DNA of 43,630 nucleotides from Chara braunii (GCA_003427395.1 BFEA01000197.1:1917162-1960791), one strand, 5' to 3'. Shown: positions 31,406 through 42,312, numbered from the stretch's first letter. Notes: generated by a model from the sequence alone, not told the origin. Translations and numbers: made by a program.

Positions 31406-32052
31406 GAACAAACAACTCCATCTACTGGTGGGGAGCATCACCTGCTGGAAACCGGGTCCAGCGTCCCTTGAATACATCTTTACATTTAAAAGAGACACCA
31501 CTGTGCTGGAAAACGGATCCAGCGTCCCATATTAAAACCATAACCCCCTTCCTAGCCTGTAGCCAGGTCAGGTAAAGGGTGGAAGGCCACTGGGGGGCAC
31601 CAGTGGAGTTTCCCACCTTCACCCAACCTCAACCTACCCTCTACTTCCCTCGTGGCATCTATTGTATTCTATTATATTATGAGAATCATGTGTTGAGAGA
31701 TCAGCTCACTGTCATAAAATGAGATACTCTCTCTTCTGCTGGAAAACGGGTCCAGTGTTCCTTGAAAAGCCTTTTCGGAATGGAGTGACGCCACAGTGCT
31801 GGAACCCGGGTCCAGGAAATGATCAAGACGGGAACGGTATCACCAGAGTCAAAGGGTGAGGGGGAAAAGGGTCTGCGAAGTCCTGGGCAGTCCGCAGCGG
31901 GATGGTGGGATCAATCTTTGTCCATTCGCGAAAGTGAAGCTGATAATCCCTTGTAACCCCTGCCTACTATCCCCTCAGCGCCTGTCCACCCTCTGTCCAA
32001 GTTACCCTTGCTACCCAACCTTTCCTCCTCCCGCCCAACCAATCCTCGCAGA
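31377..32052 (-). mobile_element. 676-bp truncated LINE inserted in LINE B ORF2
   Basis: On the minus strand it begins within the C-terminal coding tail of a LINE ORF2 (a CPGLRRPF-type segment resembling the LINE A C-terminus). It then carries a 3' UTR with four type 2 hairpins and one type 1 hairpin and ends in 29 A (31377-31405 as T on the plus strand). It is flanked by a 14-bp target-site duplication. Removing the insert and one duplication copy restores the LINE B frame (LRAYG/LRAYW then DSNVW). It belongs to the LINE A family and was 5'-truncated on insertion. Confidence 0.9.
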
Positions 32053-32066
32053 AGGGCCTACTGGGA
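32053..32066. repeat. target-site duplication, right copy
   Basis: AGGGCCTACTGGGA, the partner of 31363-31376. LINE B coding sequence resumes within it. Confidence 0.85.
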
Positions 32067-32575
32067 CTCTAATGTCTGGACTCAAAAATTTATGATCTCT
32101 GGAGTTATTACAGTAATGAAAGGTAAGATGGTGGCCTACAAATTCAGTGCGATTGCCTTCTGGATCCTTCAGTTAGCACGTAGAGATAGAAGGTTTTGCT
32201 CTAAACCCACTTCTCATACGGTTATCAGGAATCAATTTCGGTACTCGGTTCGCCTATTAATACTAGCAGAACTAAGGAGGAAAAAAAACCTTAAACTGTG
32301 GGAGCAACCTTTTAGATGGGCAGGATTACTGGCCCCAGGCCAAGTATATTTTTCTAGACTGCTGTGGGATGAACAATCTGTTATTTGAAAGGTAAGTTTT
32401 TTTAGAATCTGCGACAGACCGAAACAAAACCCTTGCGTTAAGGTTAGACCAGTGATAGTCAATAGACTGTCAAAAGGGGTAGTCTCTGTTTTGTACACAG
32501 GTATTATTCTCTGGCACATGTGGACTCTGCTAGGACTTGCTTAAACCTCTAGAGTTGTTCCTTCGAGAAAGGACA

Positions 32576-32675
32576 TTGGACCTGATTTCCAGCCTGTACT
32601 CTGTCTTTTTCCTGAGGACTCTGGACCTGTTTTCCAGTTGGTTACCCAAATAGGACGCTGGACCTGTTTTCCAGC
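32576..32675 (+). other. three 3' UTR hairpins of LINE B
   Basis: TTGGACCTGATTTCCAG (32576), CTGGACCTGTTTTCCAG (32621) and GCTGGACCTGTTTTCCAGC (32657), spaced about 36-45 bp. They are variants of the type 2 hairpin found in LINE A. The stem is kept and the loop varies. Confidence 0.65.
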
Positions 32676-33228
32676 AATTTGGGTAGATTTGTGAGGTCCC
32701 CGGCCTCTGATTCAAAACTTTTTTTTTTTTTTTTTTAATTTAATCCAAAAAACAGTTCATTATCAATACGAAATTGCGGGCGACCTCACAATTCAACCTG
32801 GAAGTATCTGACAGCATCAGCCAGCTTAGCTTACAGGTAGGAGACCTGCGGATACTCTTGCGAGTGCAGAGTATAATATATGAATTGAGTTTATCTTTCA
32901 AAACGAGCAATTCCGTAACTGAGCCTGAACCTGAACTTCTTGCAAAATTCTAATGACTGTTCCTACTGCATACAGAACCAAACAACCTCAATTCTAGTTT
33001 AGCAGTGAATCGACTCATAACCAATACTAAGACAACTCAGTAGGAAACCTACTCTATGCTGATCTGGGACTAACTCGACCCAGAGGACTAATGTCCCAGA
33101 CCTACTGACACTCTCCTAATGGCCCACCGCAGCCCTACAGAACCGAGTGTCGTGGTTCTAACTACCTGCCACTTCTATTTAGAGCACCAAACCTCCCTGA
33201 CACCCTACTCGCTAGTCCTTACCAGGCA

Positions 33229-36200
33229 TCACAGGGGAATATCTGTTGTCTGATCCTTTACCCAAGGGGAGAGGACCAACCCCTTTGTCCTGTGAACACC
33301 TGTTGGCTGATATTTTAACGTCCACGTGTTCAAGAACCAGCGTAACTGTCGATTGTTGTCGTTCCCAGCCTTGACCCTCTTCCTCCAATCCACCTTAATC
33401 GCCTCTCTTAAGCCCTGCCTTACCGCCTTTTTAATCTCCAGGTCAGAAAATGGTCTGCCTTCAAATCTCGCTCTGTTCCTGTCTTTCTAGATGATCTCAC
33501 AGAGAAGGCCCCTCACCGCCTGGGCTACATATCCCCATCCTTGTTTTATGTGCATTTCTACTGGTAAGAACCCAAATAGAACCCACTTTTCATCCCAGCT
33601 CACTCTTGGATCCCCAAACCGTTCCCAATGTAAATTCCACCATTTCTATGCGAGAGGTAGGGCATTCCCACCACAGGTGGTGCGTTGATTCAAACGGTCA
33701 AAAGCAGCGCAAGCACTTGAGTTCGACCTGCACTCCTCTGCTTGTTAGCCACAGAGCAGAGGGAGTCACTAGGATAGAGATCATCCACAGGATAAACACT
33801 TGTTTACCGTTGGGGAGTTTGGACAGCATATCCTAGAGGTTCAGAAACGACGAACCCTCGTCTGACAGGTCCTCCGAAGTTACCGCCTGCCACCTTCTGA
33901 TAGCTACATCTGTAGGAGAGGTTTCGTTTCCCCTACTCAGTCTCAGCTTATATCCCTTTGCTACCGAGTACTCAGATAGCCAAAGTTAGGGACGGATCAC
34001 ATCCCCCGTGTGCCAGGACCATGCCTCAGGGACAATGCTCAACTTTCGTAGTGTAGTGTGCCCAACCCATGTCCAGTTCTTCCTTCGCTCCGTGGTCCCA
34101 CCAGTTCCCACCACTCTTACCTGAGGTGGGTTTTCCCAGCCATGACCACCTTTTCCTCCAAGAAACACAATTCATTTGACTGATGATGACAAGACCAGCT
34201 CTGAACTCTTCGAAACCCACTTGGGAGGATCTCCAACACCTTCCAGACCTCCACTGCCCCGTCCTTTTTTTAGCAATACCAAGTGTCCACGGGGTCCACT
34301 CCCTCCGGACTCAGCAGACGGTACCACTCCCCCGGGATAGCTTCCAACAACTGGTTCCTGTGTGCTTCCACATTTCTCAGAGGATACAGGAGTTTCAACT
34401 GTTCAGGGACAAATTTCCAATTTCCCAACAGCAGGTTCTAAAGGTCCCCAATGGTGACCATTCCCTTTCGAATCCAGGTTGCACCAAAGGACCCTGAGGA
34501 TTCATCTGCCTTGAACCACGCGCCGTCCTCTTTTGTGATTCGAGGGTTTTCAAATAGCAACTGGGTTTGGACTTCCTCCTTAGTCGCTGGTTGGGTTCGG
34601 CCCTCTGGTGGTAGATTGTTCCAGACTTTTATCACCTCCCGCCAGAAGGTTGACTTCACCTTTTTACGACAGAAGGAAGGGATGAAGGTACAGCGTCAGA
34701 CGTCCTGTGGGCGGCTCAACTTCCACTCCTTCATAAGGATTTGTTCCGCAAGCTCTATCCAATGTTCCTTCGTCGGGGCGTTGGCCACCTTGAACAACTA
34801 CAAACTAAGTTGGGCTTGATTTCTCTTTGCTGGGTCTGCCAAGTTCAACCCCCCCTCTGGATGTGGGAAGGTAAGTAAGTCCCATGCCACCTTAATCAAG
34901 CAGCCCTCCCCCTCTTTGGCTCCTGGTTTCCAAATGGACCGCGCTACCAGACTTTTGATGACTCTCCAGACACTGTCGGAGATTGCCCTGACCGAACTGA
35001 CGAACCACATGATGGAGAACAAAGCAACATTCGCCACCAGTGCTCTCCCTATCACAGACAGGTGCCAAACCATGCCCCACATTCGGAGCCTTGTTGTTAC
35101 TCTTTGCTGCAACAACAATCCTTGTGACGACACCCCTACCTGCAGACTAACTAGCACCCCAAAAAACCTCTCTTCCTCTCCCTCTTTGATCCTCTTCATA
35201 CCCCATTGAACAGCTAGTTCAAAATGTGTTGGCAACAGGTAAACCGACTTGTTCTAGTTTACAGTCGCTTTTGAAAGAGCTGAGTATTCCACAAGAATGC
35301 CTTTCAAAGCGCTCAATGAATCTCTCGAGTTCTCGATGATGATGAACAGGTCATCAGCGAGAGTCTTGACTTTGCATTGCGAGCCACTATGCAAACCCAA
35401 CCCTTTAATCACCGAGTTACGACAGATTCTGTTTAAAACCACCTCCATCTGTAGTACAAAGAGAGGCGGGGTCAGGGGGCAGCCCTGCCTCAGCGAGCGA
35501 GAGAGTTTGAAGGAGGACGAAATGTGTCCGTTGATCATGACAGCGAATGTTGACAGGGTGTACATGGCCACTGACCATTTGCAGAATGAAGGGCCAAAGC
35601 CCATTCTCTTCAAGGTAGTGAACACAAACGACCAGCCTACTTTATTATAGGCCTTCTCCAGATCAAGTAACAGCACCGTTGTGTTCATGTCCGCCGACTA
35701 AACCACTTCCAGAACTTCTAGTGCAGTCACAATGTTGTTAAAGATCGATCTACCCCGTACGAACGCTCCCTGATCTCCTTCCACAAGGTCCGGTAAGTGA
35801 TTTCCCAATCTTCGTGCCAAAGTCTTCGCCAAAATCTTGTAAGAGATATTCAACAGCGAAATAGAACGCAAGTTCCTCACGTCTGTCTTGTCCCCTTTCT
35901 TAAACAGCATGCTGATCACCCCATGTGTCATACTTTTCCCTAACCGCCCGCCCGTTAAGATCAGGTTGTACAAATCTATTAACCTTGGGCCTATTGAAGC
36001 CCAAGTGACCCTATAGAATTCAATCGCCAAGCCGTCAATCCCTGGGGATTTCCCCTTAGCCATAGATTTCACTGTTTGCATGAGTTCCTCCAAGGTCACT
36101 GGACGATCCAGGTCCAGTCTCGCAGTGTCAAACAACGTCATGGTTGTATCCTCCCACATGTCGAATTCACCGGAGAGATCAGCTATCGGGTCTTCTTGTG

Positions 36201-37500
36201 GACGTTTCGAGGTCAAGATGTCTTCGTAGTAAAGCTTGACATAGTGGAGCATACCCGAGGTCGTGGAAGCATTTGGAGTAGACTCGTCGAAGGGGTGGCG
36301 GAGTTCTACCGTCTGATGCAATGCGCGGCGCGGCTGCAACTTCTGAAAAGTTTCTCGAGTCATCTGATCGTGTGTTTCTATTCCCTTCTCCTTCAGAAGT
36401 TCCAACCACCTCTTTTGTTTCTCCAGTTGTAGCTTGTCTCACTCCTCCAATCGCCTTTCCCTCTCTGCCGCCCACACCATTGTTGAGATGGGATGGCCCT
36501 CCATCCTCTCCTCTCCCTCCTCTACCCTCCTCTTGCAAGTCACTTCTTTCACATTCCTCGCCTTCGCAAGAATACGAGAGCAGACGTCCAGCACCCCTGA
36601 AACAATTGCCAACCCACTATCCAACCAATCTGTTGGCTCTGGGAAAGAATCCCTTGCATCCTCCCATCTAACCATATGATCCTCAATCCATACACAGATT
36701 CCTGGATTATCAAGAACCTGCTTGTTGAGTCTAAAGAACCCTTTCCCTCTCTCACCCCCCTCCTACAATATAAACTCCGCTATTACTGGTTTATGATCTG
36801 ATAGTGGGTTACACGACTGACGAACCGCCGTTATCCGAGGCATCAGTTGATCAGAGGCTAACATATAGTCTAGCCGACGTCTAGTCACGCGTTGCCTGTC
36901 ATGATGCACATGGGATATCCAAGCATAGCCTGGGTCCTCCGGGTTCAGCAGCCTGAACGGATCTGTGAGAGAGAGGGAGTCTATGAGGGCCAACAACTTT
37001 TTCATATCCTTTTTCCCAGTAGACTCCCATTCTGGGCGTAGCGCCTCGTCCAACAATCTATTCCAATCTCCCGCAATGATGATCTTCTCCACCTTAGGGA
37101 TACAGGATACAAGGTTCCTAAAGAACACTTCCCTTTCTTTCTGCTTGTGCGGAGCATACACCGTCATGAGCAACCATTCATCTTTCTCCACTTCTATCCT
37201 CATCCATACCCATCGCCCCCAGGTATCTGCCTCCTTATCTATTATCACTCACACTTTTAGGACCTTATGCAGCAGTATGCAGACACCCCCACGAGTGCCC
37301 TGAGCAAGGGACCAAATTTGAGGTCCATACCACCAGGCGCCCTGCTCTCTGATCTTGTCCTCACTCAACTTTGTTTCCTGTAACATGACACAGTTTCTAT
37401 TTCACTCATGCACCCAATACTTCAAACTGCGTTTTTTGCATCGGTCATTTGAGTCCCGTAGTCCCCTAACATTCTATGACACCAACTTGAGCTTATCCAT
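33229..37500 (-). pseudogene. LINE C ORF2 (APE endonuclease, reverse transcriptase, zf-RVT)
   Basis: Candidate start is ATG at 37500 (MDKLKL). The endonuclease shows S-stop-NVRGL, QETKL, AGDWN, TRRRLDYM and LSDHKP. The RT shows AKGKSPGIDGL, ISLLNISYKILAKTLARRL, TVLLLDLEKAYN, SRSLRQGCPL and KTLADDLFIII (catalytic Asp pair kept). A zf-RVT finger, CLRC...THHLWWEC, lies near 33655-33715, and a basic C-terminal part ends in TGA at 33229-33231. From 37500 to about 34270 all segments are in the same frame and are interrupted only by stops. TAG stops are at 37474, 36763, 35697, 35254, 34798 and 34438; TGA stops include 37402, 37249 and about 36437. Frameshifts appear only in 33500-34270. Confidence 0.87.
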
Positions 37501-37642
37501 TCCCTTGTACCGCTTCCGCTTGATCTTGGGCGCGGGTTCGTATCTGGGACTGTCCTGACTGATGCTGAGAGGACCTGTCTAACCCCAATGCTCTGGAGTC
37601 TCGAGATCTTCGTGAGGGCCTTGACATGTCACGTATGCTGCC

Positions 37643-40213
37643 CTAAGAGGAATTAGATTCTGACATGACCTGCCAGTCAGATGTAAAGGCATTTGCCAGA
37701 AAGGGGGAGAGGAGACTTTCGTCTGCCTGCAGTTTCTCATTCACTGTTATCAGGATGCTAGCGGAGATACCTGGGAGAACTTTGATTAATTCTAATTCTT
37801 CTACCGACAAGTTCGCGAGCTGAACCCACCTCACGCCGACTTGGGTCAGGGAATCCGCAAGCTCGAGAGGGATCCGAGCATCAAGCAATGGAAAATATAA
37901 CTTATAGAACCGATCATCAGATTCCACAATCAGACTCACCATCGTAGAGCGAGGAATCAGCCATATCGGGACATGTGGCCCGTACATCGTTTTAGTTAAG
38001 CTGAAGATATCAATGGGTATCACAGACTGCTCCACATCTATTGAGGGTAATATCGTCGACTCGTTCGGTTGCGCCAGCGCCAAAAAATAAGCATCGTCAT
38101 TCGCCCTCGTGCACAGGAGGGGGACTAGTCTTCGTTGCACTTTCTCAGTTTGGCTTTTCTGCAGTGTGTCTGCTCTTCGATCCTGCACTTGCGCCATAGG
38201 GCTGCCATCCTTACTTCCTTCGTTGTCAGATTTCTTGGTGGCTGTCGAGCTCAGCATAGAGGAACGTTCATCCTCCGAGTGTTCAAAGGCTTTCTTCCCT
38301 TCATACCATTCACTCCCCCATCTCACCCTGGAGTGAGACGAAGCCGAGGACTTTGACAGGTCCTTCAAACTCTTCTCCATTCTGCCTGCTTCCTCGTGGA
38401 TCTGATTCAGGTTCCCCTTGTTCCCATGCAGAGACCCTGATCTGACTTGCTGCGTATCGCCACGTGGGGTGGGCCACTCTTCGTCACCACCTCCCCCCAG
38501 CCGTACACTTCCTGCCTGCCCCGGTCCCTCCAATTTCTTTCTCTGCTACCACTTCCCCCAGCTCTTCCCGGGTCCCTCCAATCGCCACGCGTACTTCTCC
38601 TACCTAGTCGAGAGGGCCTAAGTCTGTCTATATGCCACGAGGGGCCAGATCCCCTTGACTGTGAGTCCCTGCTTTGTGGGACTAAGTCCCTCCAGCTATA
38701 CTGGTTGGAAGGGTACCTCGGAGTAGGATGAAGCGGGACTGGAAGAGGAGGACCGTATGGCTCCTGAAGCGGCTACTCTGTTCTGCACCTACGGACGTCC
38801 TGTGGACCTAGTCCCCAACATGCATCCTACCAATGGGGATGCCCTATCAGAGGGTGTTCCCTCTCACCCACGAAATTGTCAGCCTGCCACTCTATCCTGC
38901 CAGGGAGATTCGCCATGGTGGCCGCCTAGTTGCTCTCGCGGCAACCAGTTGAGTCCACGCCCTTCTGGGTAACCATCCTCGAAGCCCATTACACTCGTAG
39001 TATCGGGATAACTAGGTTGAAAGTGGTATGCAGGACCTCGCGTTTCTTCCAGAAAAACTTCCTCTAGCCTACAGCCCATCGCCGACCTCATCTGCCCCAA
39101 GTTTTTTTTCAAATGAGATAAGCCACCACTTCGTAGTGAAGCTCCTCCACCTCTGTAAACGCGCTCTGGATTCTGTATCCCTTCACTTGCCATCTGGTCG
39201 GCCCATCTGGTTCCTTGAGCTTGAGACCCAACTTGGGCCGGCCTCTGCTGATTCACCGTTGTCCTCGCCTCCCCTTCCTGAGGCGCTGGATCCTGCCTAC
39301 CCTGTCTCTGCTGGTGTTGAGAAAAACGTACTTTGTGGCCACCGGATCTTCGACCTAGAGCGCCCCCTCCCTCCCCTTGGCGGACTCTCGAACAGTTTGC
39401 CTATGTATGAAAATACCGTCTACATCTCCTACACCAGTCCGTGTAGGGAGCTGTGATTTCCACTTTCCATCTTTCATCTGTAGGCGTTTGAATCGTTAAG
39501 ACATCGTCTACATTATCTCTTGTTTCTGGAGCCATATCAAACTTGATGTTCATCAATTTTGGTCTTGAGCTGTCGTATTCTGGCGCGTGCATCGTCAGCA
39601 CCTCCCCAAACATCCCTTGTACCGCGCTGTGCAGATAGAAATACGCATCCAAAGAAACACGCAGGGCCATAACCCAAAATTTCGTCTCGGCTTCCTGTAG
39701 TCTAATTTCCTTGAGTTATTGGAGTGGCCGCCATGGTTTGAACGTCATAACATATTCCTCCCCTTCCTGTAGCTTCATGTTCAATTCTTGTTGACGAAGT
39801 AGCCAAAACGCGATATCCTTTGATCGTGTTACGTACGAGACCACATTAGTTCCCTCGAATTTTACCCTCCCTCTCTCTACTTCGGGACCAAACAGTTTTT
39901 TCACGAACCACCCGTCCTCAGAAGCTCGGACTAAGTCTTCCTTCACCTGTCTTGAAAGTTGCCTCGCCTCCCCTTGAAAGGTGACGATTACCGTATGTTC
40001 CTTCAACCAGGCCTCTTTGACAGCGTTGACCTGTTCGTTGACCACAAAGCGCTTACCCTCTCTATCCTCTACGACCTCGCCCAGAGAGACATCCTTTGGA
40101 CACACCCCTTGTGTGTATCATGTTTCCACTGACTCCCTTAACCTATCATTCGCACCACTTGTCGCCGATGGAGCTGGAGGATCGTTCCTCCTAACTGGAC
40201 CTTGTTCCGCCAT
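37643..40213 (-). pseudogene. LINE C ORF1 (RNA-binding protein, stop-riddled)
   Basis: Likely start is ATG at 40213 (MAEQGPVRRND). The N-terminal RRM-like domain carries KEHTVIVTFQGEAR and SYVTRSKDIAFWLL, then TKFWVMALRVSLDA. The zinc knuckle CRRCRRYFHT-stop-ANC (C-x2-C-x4-H-x4-C) has a TAG inside it (39401-39403). A hydrophilic linker follows, then the conserved C-terminal domain with VPIWLIP (about 38000-37960) and a WVQL...LANAFTSDW block, ending at 37643. All parts are in one frame for about 2.57 kb. The breaks are TGA 40118, TAA 39716, TAG 39401 and a cluster of seven TAG/TGA between 38880 and 38534. No frameshift was seen. Confidence 0.82.
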
Positions 40214-40330
40214 CGTTGTTGCACTAGGGCGACTATGGTTGCCACTATTTTGTGTGAAAAGCGGTTCTACCTTGACCCAAGCTAGATTCTCTATCCAGTG
40301 AGGACAAACTGAGGAGCAATAGGTCATGCC

Positions 40331-40734
40331 AGCGCCTTCCGTCTCGTGCCTCCCCTTGGTCGATAATTACCCGCTACAGGCCTTGGGAACTCCGTTTTAC
40401 CAATCCCAACAACGAGTGCTGAACACGTGTCTTAAACCATCCTGCCTCCTCGCCAAGTCACTGTAGTCAGATCATGATGACCTCCTACCCTATACTAACC
40501 TATAGGACTACCTAGGCGAACCATGTCGCGCCATCTCAAGTGAAGAGCCGGACATGGCCGACCTCCACTCCTTGTCATGGTGGCAAGGTACACGGCTAGG
40601 TAGCGCCGTCAACTAGCGAACGGCGATGGCCTGAAGCAGAGCGCTACGCTACCCGCCCGCATCGGCCGCTCTTCCGACACCCGGATCTCATAACACAGAT
40701 CTGTTAAAAAAAAAAAAACAAAAAAAAAACTGTG
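40331..40734. other. possible LINE C 5' UTR and an A run
   Basis: GC-rich non-coding sequence upstream of LINE C ORF1. At 40706-40729 there is an A-rich run (13 A, C, 10 A). It could be the tail of an older plus-strand element, possibly LINE B's own tail displaced by the LINE C insertion. No matching duplication was found to prove it. Confidence 0.35.
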
Positions 40735-41174
40735 TATGTGTGCACAACTTTAGGAACAGGAATAGGTCCACCTATGCGGCCGTGCGACAAGGGCTTCTTC
40801 TACTATGGTTCCATTAGGGCTGAGTTTGGTAAGTGGGGCTATCCGTAGCCCCGCTATCGCTATCCGCTCTGTCACCCTGTCAGGTAAGAGACGACTGGAG
40901 GGTGATGGTCCTGAGTGGTAGACACTGAGCTAGAATGGTGGGAGTAGGGTGCGCGGGGAAGAAATCGCGCGAATTGAAGGTAAGGAGGGAGTCTCATCTC
41001 ATAGGAATGGGGGGGCTCTATTATAGATCATCTGGTCTGGATAACTAGATGGCTGATGGCCAAAGGAGACTGCCATATGTCGAAAATCTTTTTTTTTTTT
41101 TTTTTTTGGAATATGTCGAAAATCCACTCTCTACAACAACAACCTGAGAAAAAAACAAAAACAAAACAAAGATT
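40735..41174 (+). mobile_element. retroelement 3' module, copy 3
   Basis: TGATGGTCCTGAGTGG and a GTCTCATCTCATA segment correspond to copy 2 (12291-12886). The closing TCTCTACAACAACAACCTG and an A-rich tail with C interruptions (41146-41174) correspond to copy 1 (10640-10825). The module is interrupted by the small oligo(T) insertion at 41089-41110. No coding part. Confidence 0.5.
41075..41124 (-). mobile_element. minimal poly(A)-only retro-insertion with 14-bp duplication
   Basis: ATATGTCGAAAATC occurs at 41075-41088 and again, identically, at 41111-41124. Between them are 19 T and GGA. On the minus strand this is TCC followed by poly(A): an insertion that kept almost nothing but the tail. 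The perfect duplication is the hallmark of target-primed reverse transcription, here aborted almost at once. A polymerase-slippage origin would not explain the duplication. Confidence 0.85.
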
Positions 41175-41830
41175 AGCCCCCAGTATAGGGCCTCTCCGAG
41201 GAAAGAGGGCCGCTGGTCCCAGGGCTGGTTTGGCCTATGGGCCCAGTAAAGGACGCAGCCCCTACGGTAGTAGGGGTAGGAAGTGGGGCCAACGCCAGGG
41301 CAGTCCAATCTTCCGGGGCTGTCGGGCCCCGAGTCAAGGGGGTCATAATGGCTCGACGGAAAAAAAGCAAAATACAATTACAAAAGAGACCCACGTCGTG
41401 GGCTGGACGTAACTGACCGAATCCTTCCGTTCGTGCTACGTAGGTGCGGCTCATCAGGGCGTAGGGCTTTTCTGAACGTATCGGACCGATTTCGTGGGTA
41501 GATTCGCTTGAGAAGGATCCAGTGTTGAAAGCTAAAAAAACAAGAATCTATGCCCGTTTTCAACCGAATAGAGCGCCCGGTCATTATAGCTGTATCTGGA
41601 CGGAAAATTCCACCCAATACGGCTATAAATACGGCTATAATAGTCCGGGGTTCTACTGGGGTGAAGACGGCAGGTCCCACCTGCACGAATTAAGAGATTT
41701 ATTGACCGTACATAGCAAAGATCAACGGGCGAAATCGACTAATCCGTGCAAGTGGGACTTGGCCCGGGCCCAAGCCCCACTACCTAGCGGTAGCGGTTCT
41801 GACCTCGTCAAAACCCGAATCTGGACCTTT
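41175..41830. other. non-coding or unrecognised; internal repeat
   Basis: A 163-codon plus-strand ORF (41522-42013) runs into short tandem repeats and matches nothing I know. GATTCGCTTGAGAAGGATCC near 41502 resembles GTTCGTTCGGAAAAGATCC near 41982, suggesting a duplication about 480 bp apart. CGGCTATAAATACGGCTATAA at 41619 is a 12-base direct repeat containing TATAAATA. Confidence 0.3.
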
Positions 41831-41867
41831 TGCGGAGATGTGCGGAGATGTGCGGAGATGTGCGGTG
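41831..41867. repeat. (TGCGGAGATG)n, 3.5 copies
   Basis: Three identical 10-bp units followed by a partial fourth (TGCGGTGG). Confidence 0.95.
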
Positions 41868-42049
41868 GAGGAAACTCAACGCGATTTTCTTCACATATCC
41901 ACAAACGCGTCCACATTCGAGCGTTGAGGAAACTCGGCGCGCAGGACTTTCGAGGACGTATCTTGACGGGTGTCGGGCTAGGTTCGTTCGGAAAAGATCC
42001 AGCGTGTGTATAGAGGGCCAGGCTGCATGCGCGGGCCCGGGCCGACCTG

Positions 42050-42235
42050 GGAATTGGGGGGAAGATGCGGGGGAAGGCGGGGGCCCCAGTCCGAGTTGGA
42101 AATAGGGGGGGAAGATGCGCGGGAAGGCGGGGGCCGGTCCGTATTGGAAATAGGGGGGAAGATGCGGGGGAAGGCGTCGGCCGGTCCGACTTGGAAATAG
42201 GGGGGAAGGTGCTGGGGAAGGCGAGGAACAGAGGG
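42050..42235 (+). repeat. G-rich tandem array, 47-50-bp units
   Basis: Four units are anchored by GAAGATGC/GAAGGTGC at 42061, 42111, 42158 and 42205. Each has GGGGGG-AAGATGC-GGGGG-AAGGCG and a GTCCG-NTTGGAAATAG spacer. The runs of five to seven G could form quadruplexes on the plus strand. The ORFs over it are by-products of the repeat. Confidence 0.85.
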
Positions 42236-42240
42236 GAACA

Positions 42241-42312
42241 GAGGCGAAGACCGCGGGGGGATCTGCAAGGGGAACAGAGGCGAAGACCGCGGGGGGATCT
42301 GCAAGGGGAACA
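42241..42312. repeat. perfect 36-bp tandem duplication
   Basis: 42241-42276 and 42277-42312 are identical; each begins GAGGCGAAGACCGCGGGGGG and ends GGGGAACA. Confidence 0.95.

Larger units (their letters stand above)
27448..32544 (+). pseudogene. LINE B ORF2 (APE endonuclease, reverse transcriptase, zf-RVT)
   Basis: The endonuclease (27448-28240, one frame, TAA at 27745) shows SWNVHGL, QESKL, GGDWN, STRRRLD and SDHKP, so its catalytic set is present. The RT starts near 28880 with KGKCHGPDGLP and RPISLLN. It has AVILIDFEKAYD, a SLRQGCPLAP core split by two compensating frameshifts (29433-29510), and ALADDFSVV with the catalytic Asp pair. The zf-RVT finger reads CDHC...AHL-stop-WEC (about 31265-31317). 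The C-terminus resumes after the insert (DSNVWTQKF, ARRDRRF) and ends with TAA at 32542-32544. Other stops are TGA 29117-29119 and TAG 30050-30052. The protein would have nicked target DNA and primed cDNA synthesis; this copy cannot. Confidence 0.88.
25433..32718 (+). mobile_element. LINE B: near full-length, decayed non-LTR retrotransposon
   Basis: The order is ORF1 (RRM-like domain, zinc knuckle, disordered linker, WLIP domain), then ORF2 (APE endonuclease, reverse transcriptase, zf-RVT), then a 3' UTR with three type 2 hairpins (32576-32675). This is the layout of plant L1-like LINEs. ORF1 and ORF2 overlap by about 60 bp. Stops and frameshifts inactivate both. A minus-strand LINE fragment has jumped into the zf-RVT region (31377-32052). 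The element ends without its own poly(A); the T run of LINE C begins immediately at 32719. The 5' end is set at the ORF1 start for lack of a visible boundary. Confidence 0.88.
32719..40330 (-). mobile_element. LINE C: near full-length non-LTR retrotransposon
   Basis: The tail is an 18-base T run at 32719-32736. Reading leftwards from about 40330 on the minus strand: 5' UTR, ORF1 (40213-37643), ORF2 (37500-33229), then a 3' UTR of about 490 bp that lacks the hairpins of LINE A and LINE B, so it is a different family. A related 3' UTR piece lies at about 5036-5112, and LINE D looks like the same lineage. No target-site duplication was found. The 5' end is uncertain and could reach about 40700. 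It sits tail-to-tail with LINE B. Confidence 0.85.

Noticed and set aside
32719-40213. Stop-codon reassignment (TAG/TGA read as sense) in LINE C
   Set aside because: The recognisable case (TAG 37474) falls at Trp, LINE B shows the same TGG-to-stop pattern, and there are frameshifts elsewhere, so decay is simpler.
41522-42013. 163-codon ORF as a gene
   Set aside because: It runs through the 10-bp tandem repeat, has no recognisable domain, and a longer competing ORF overlaps it on the other strand.
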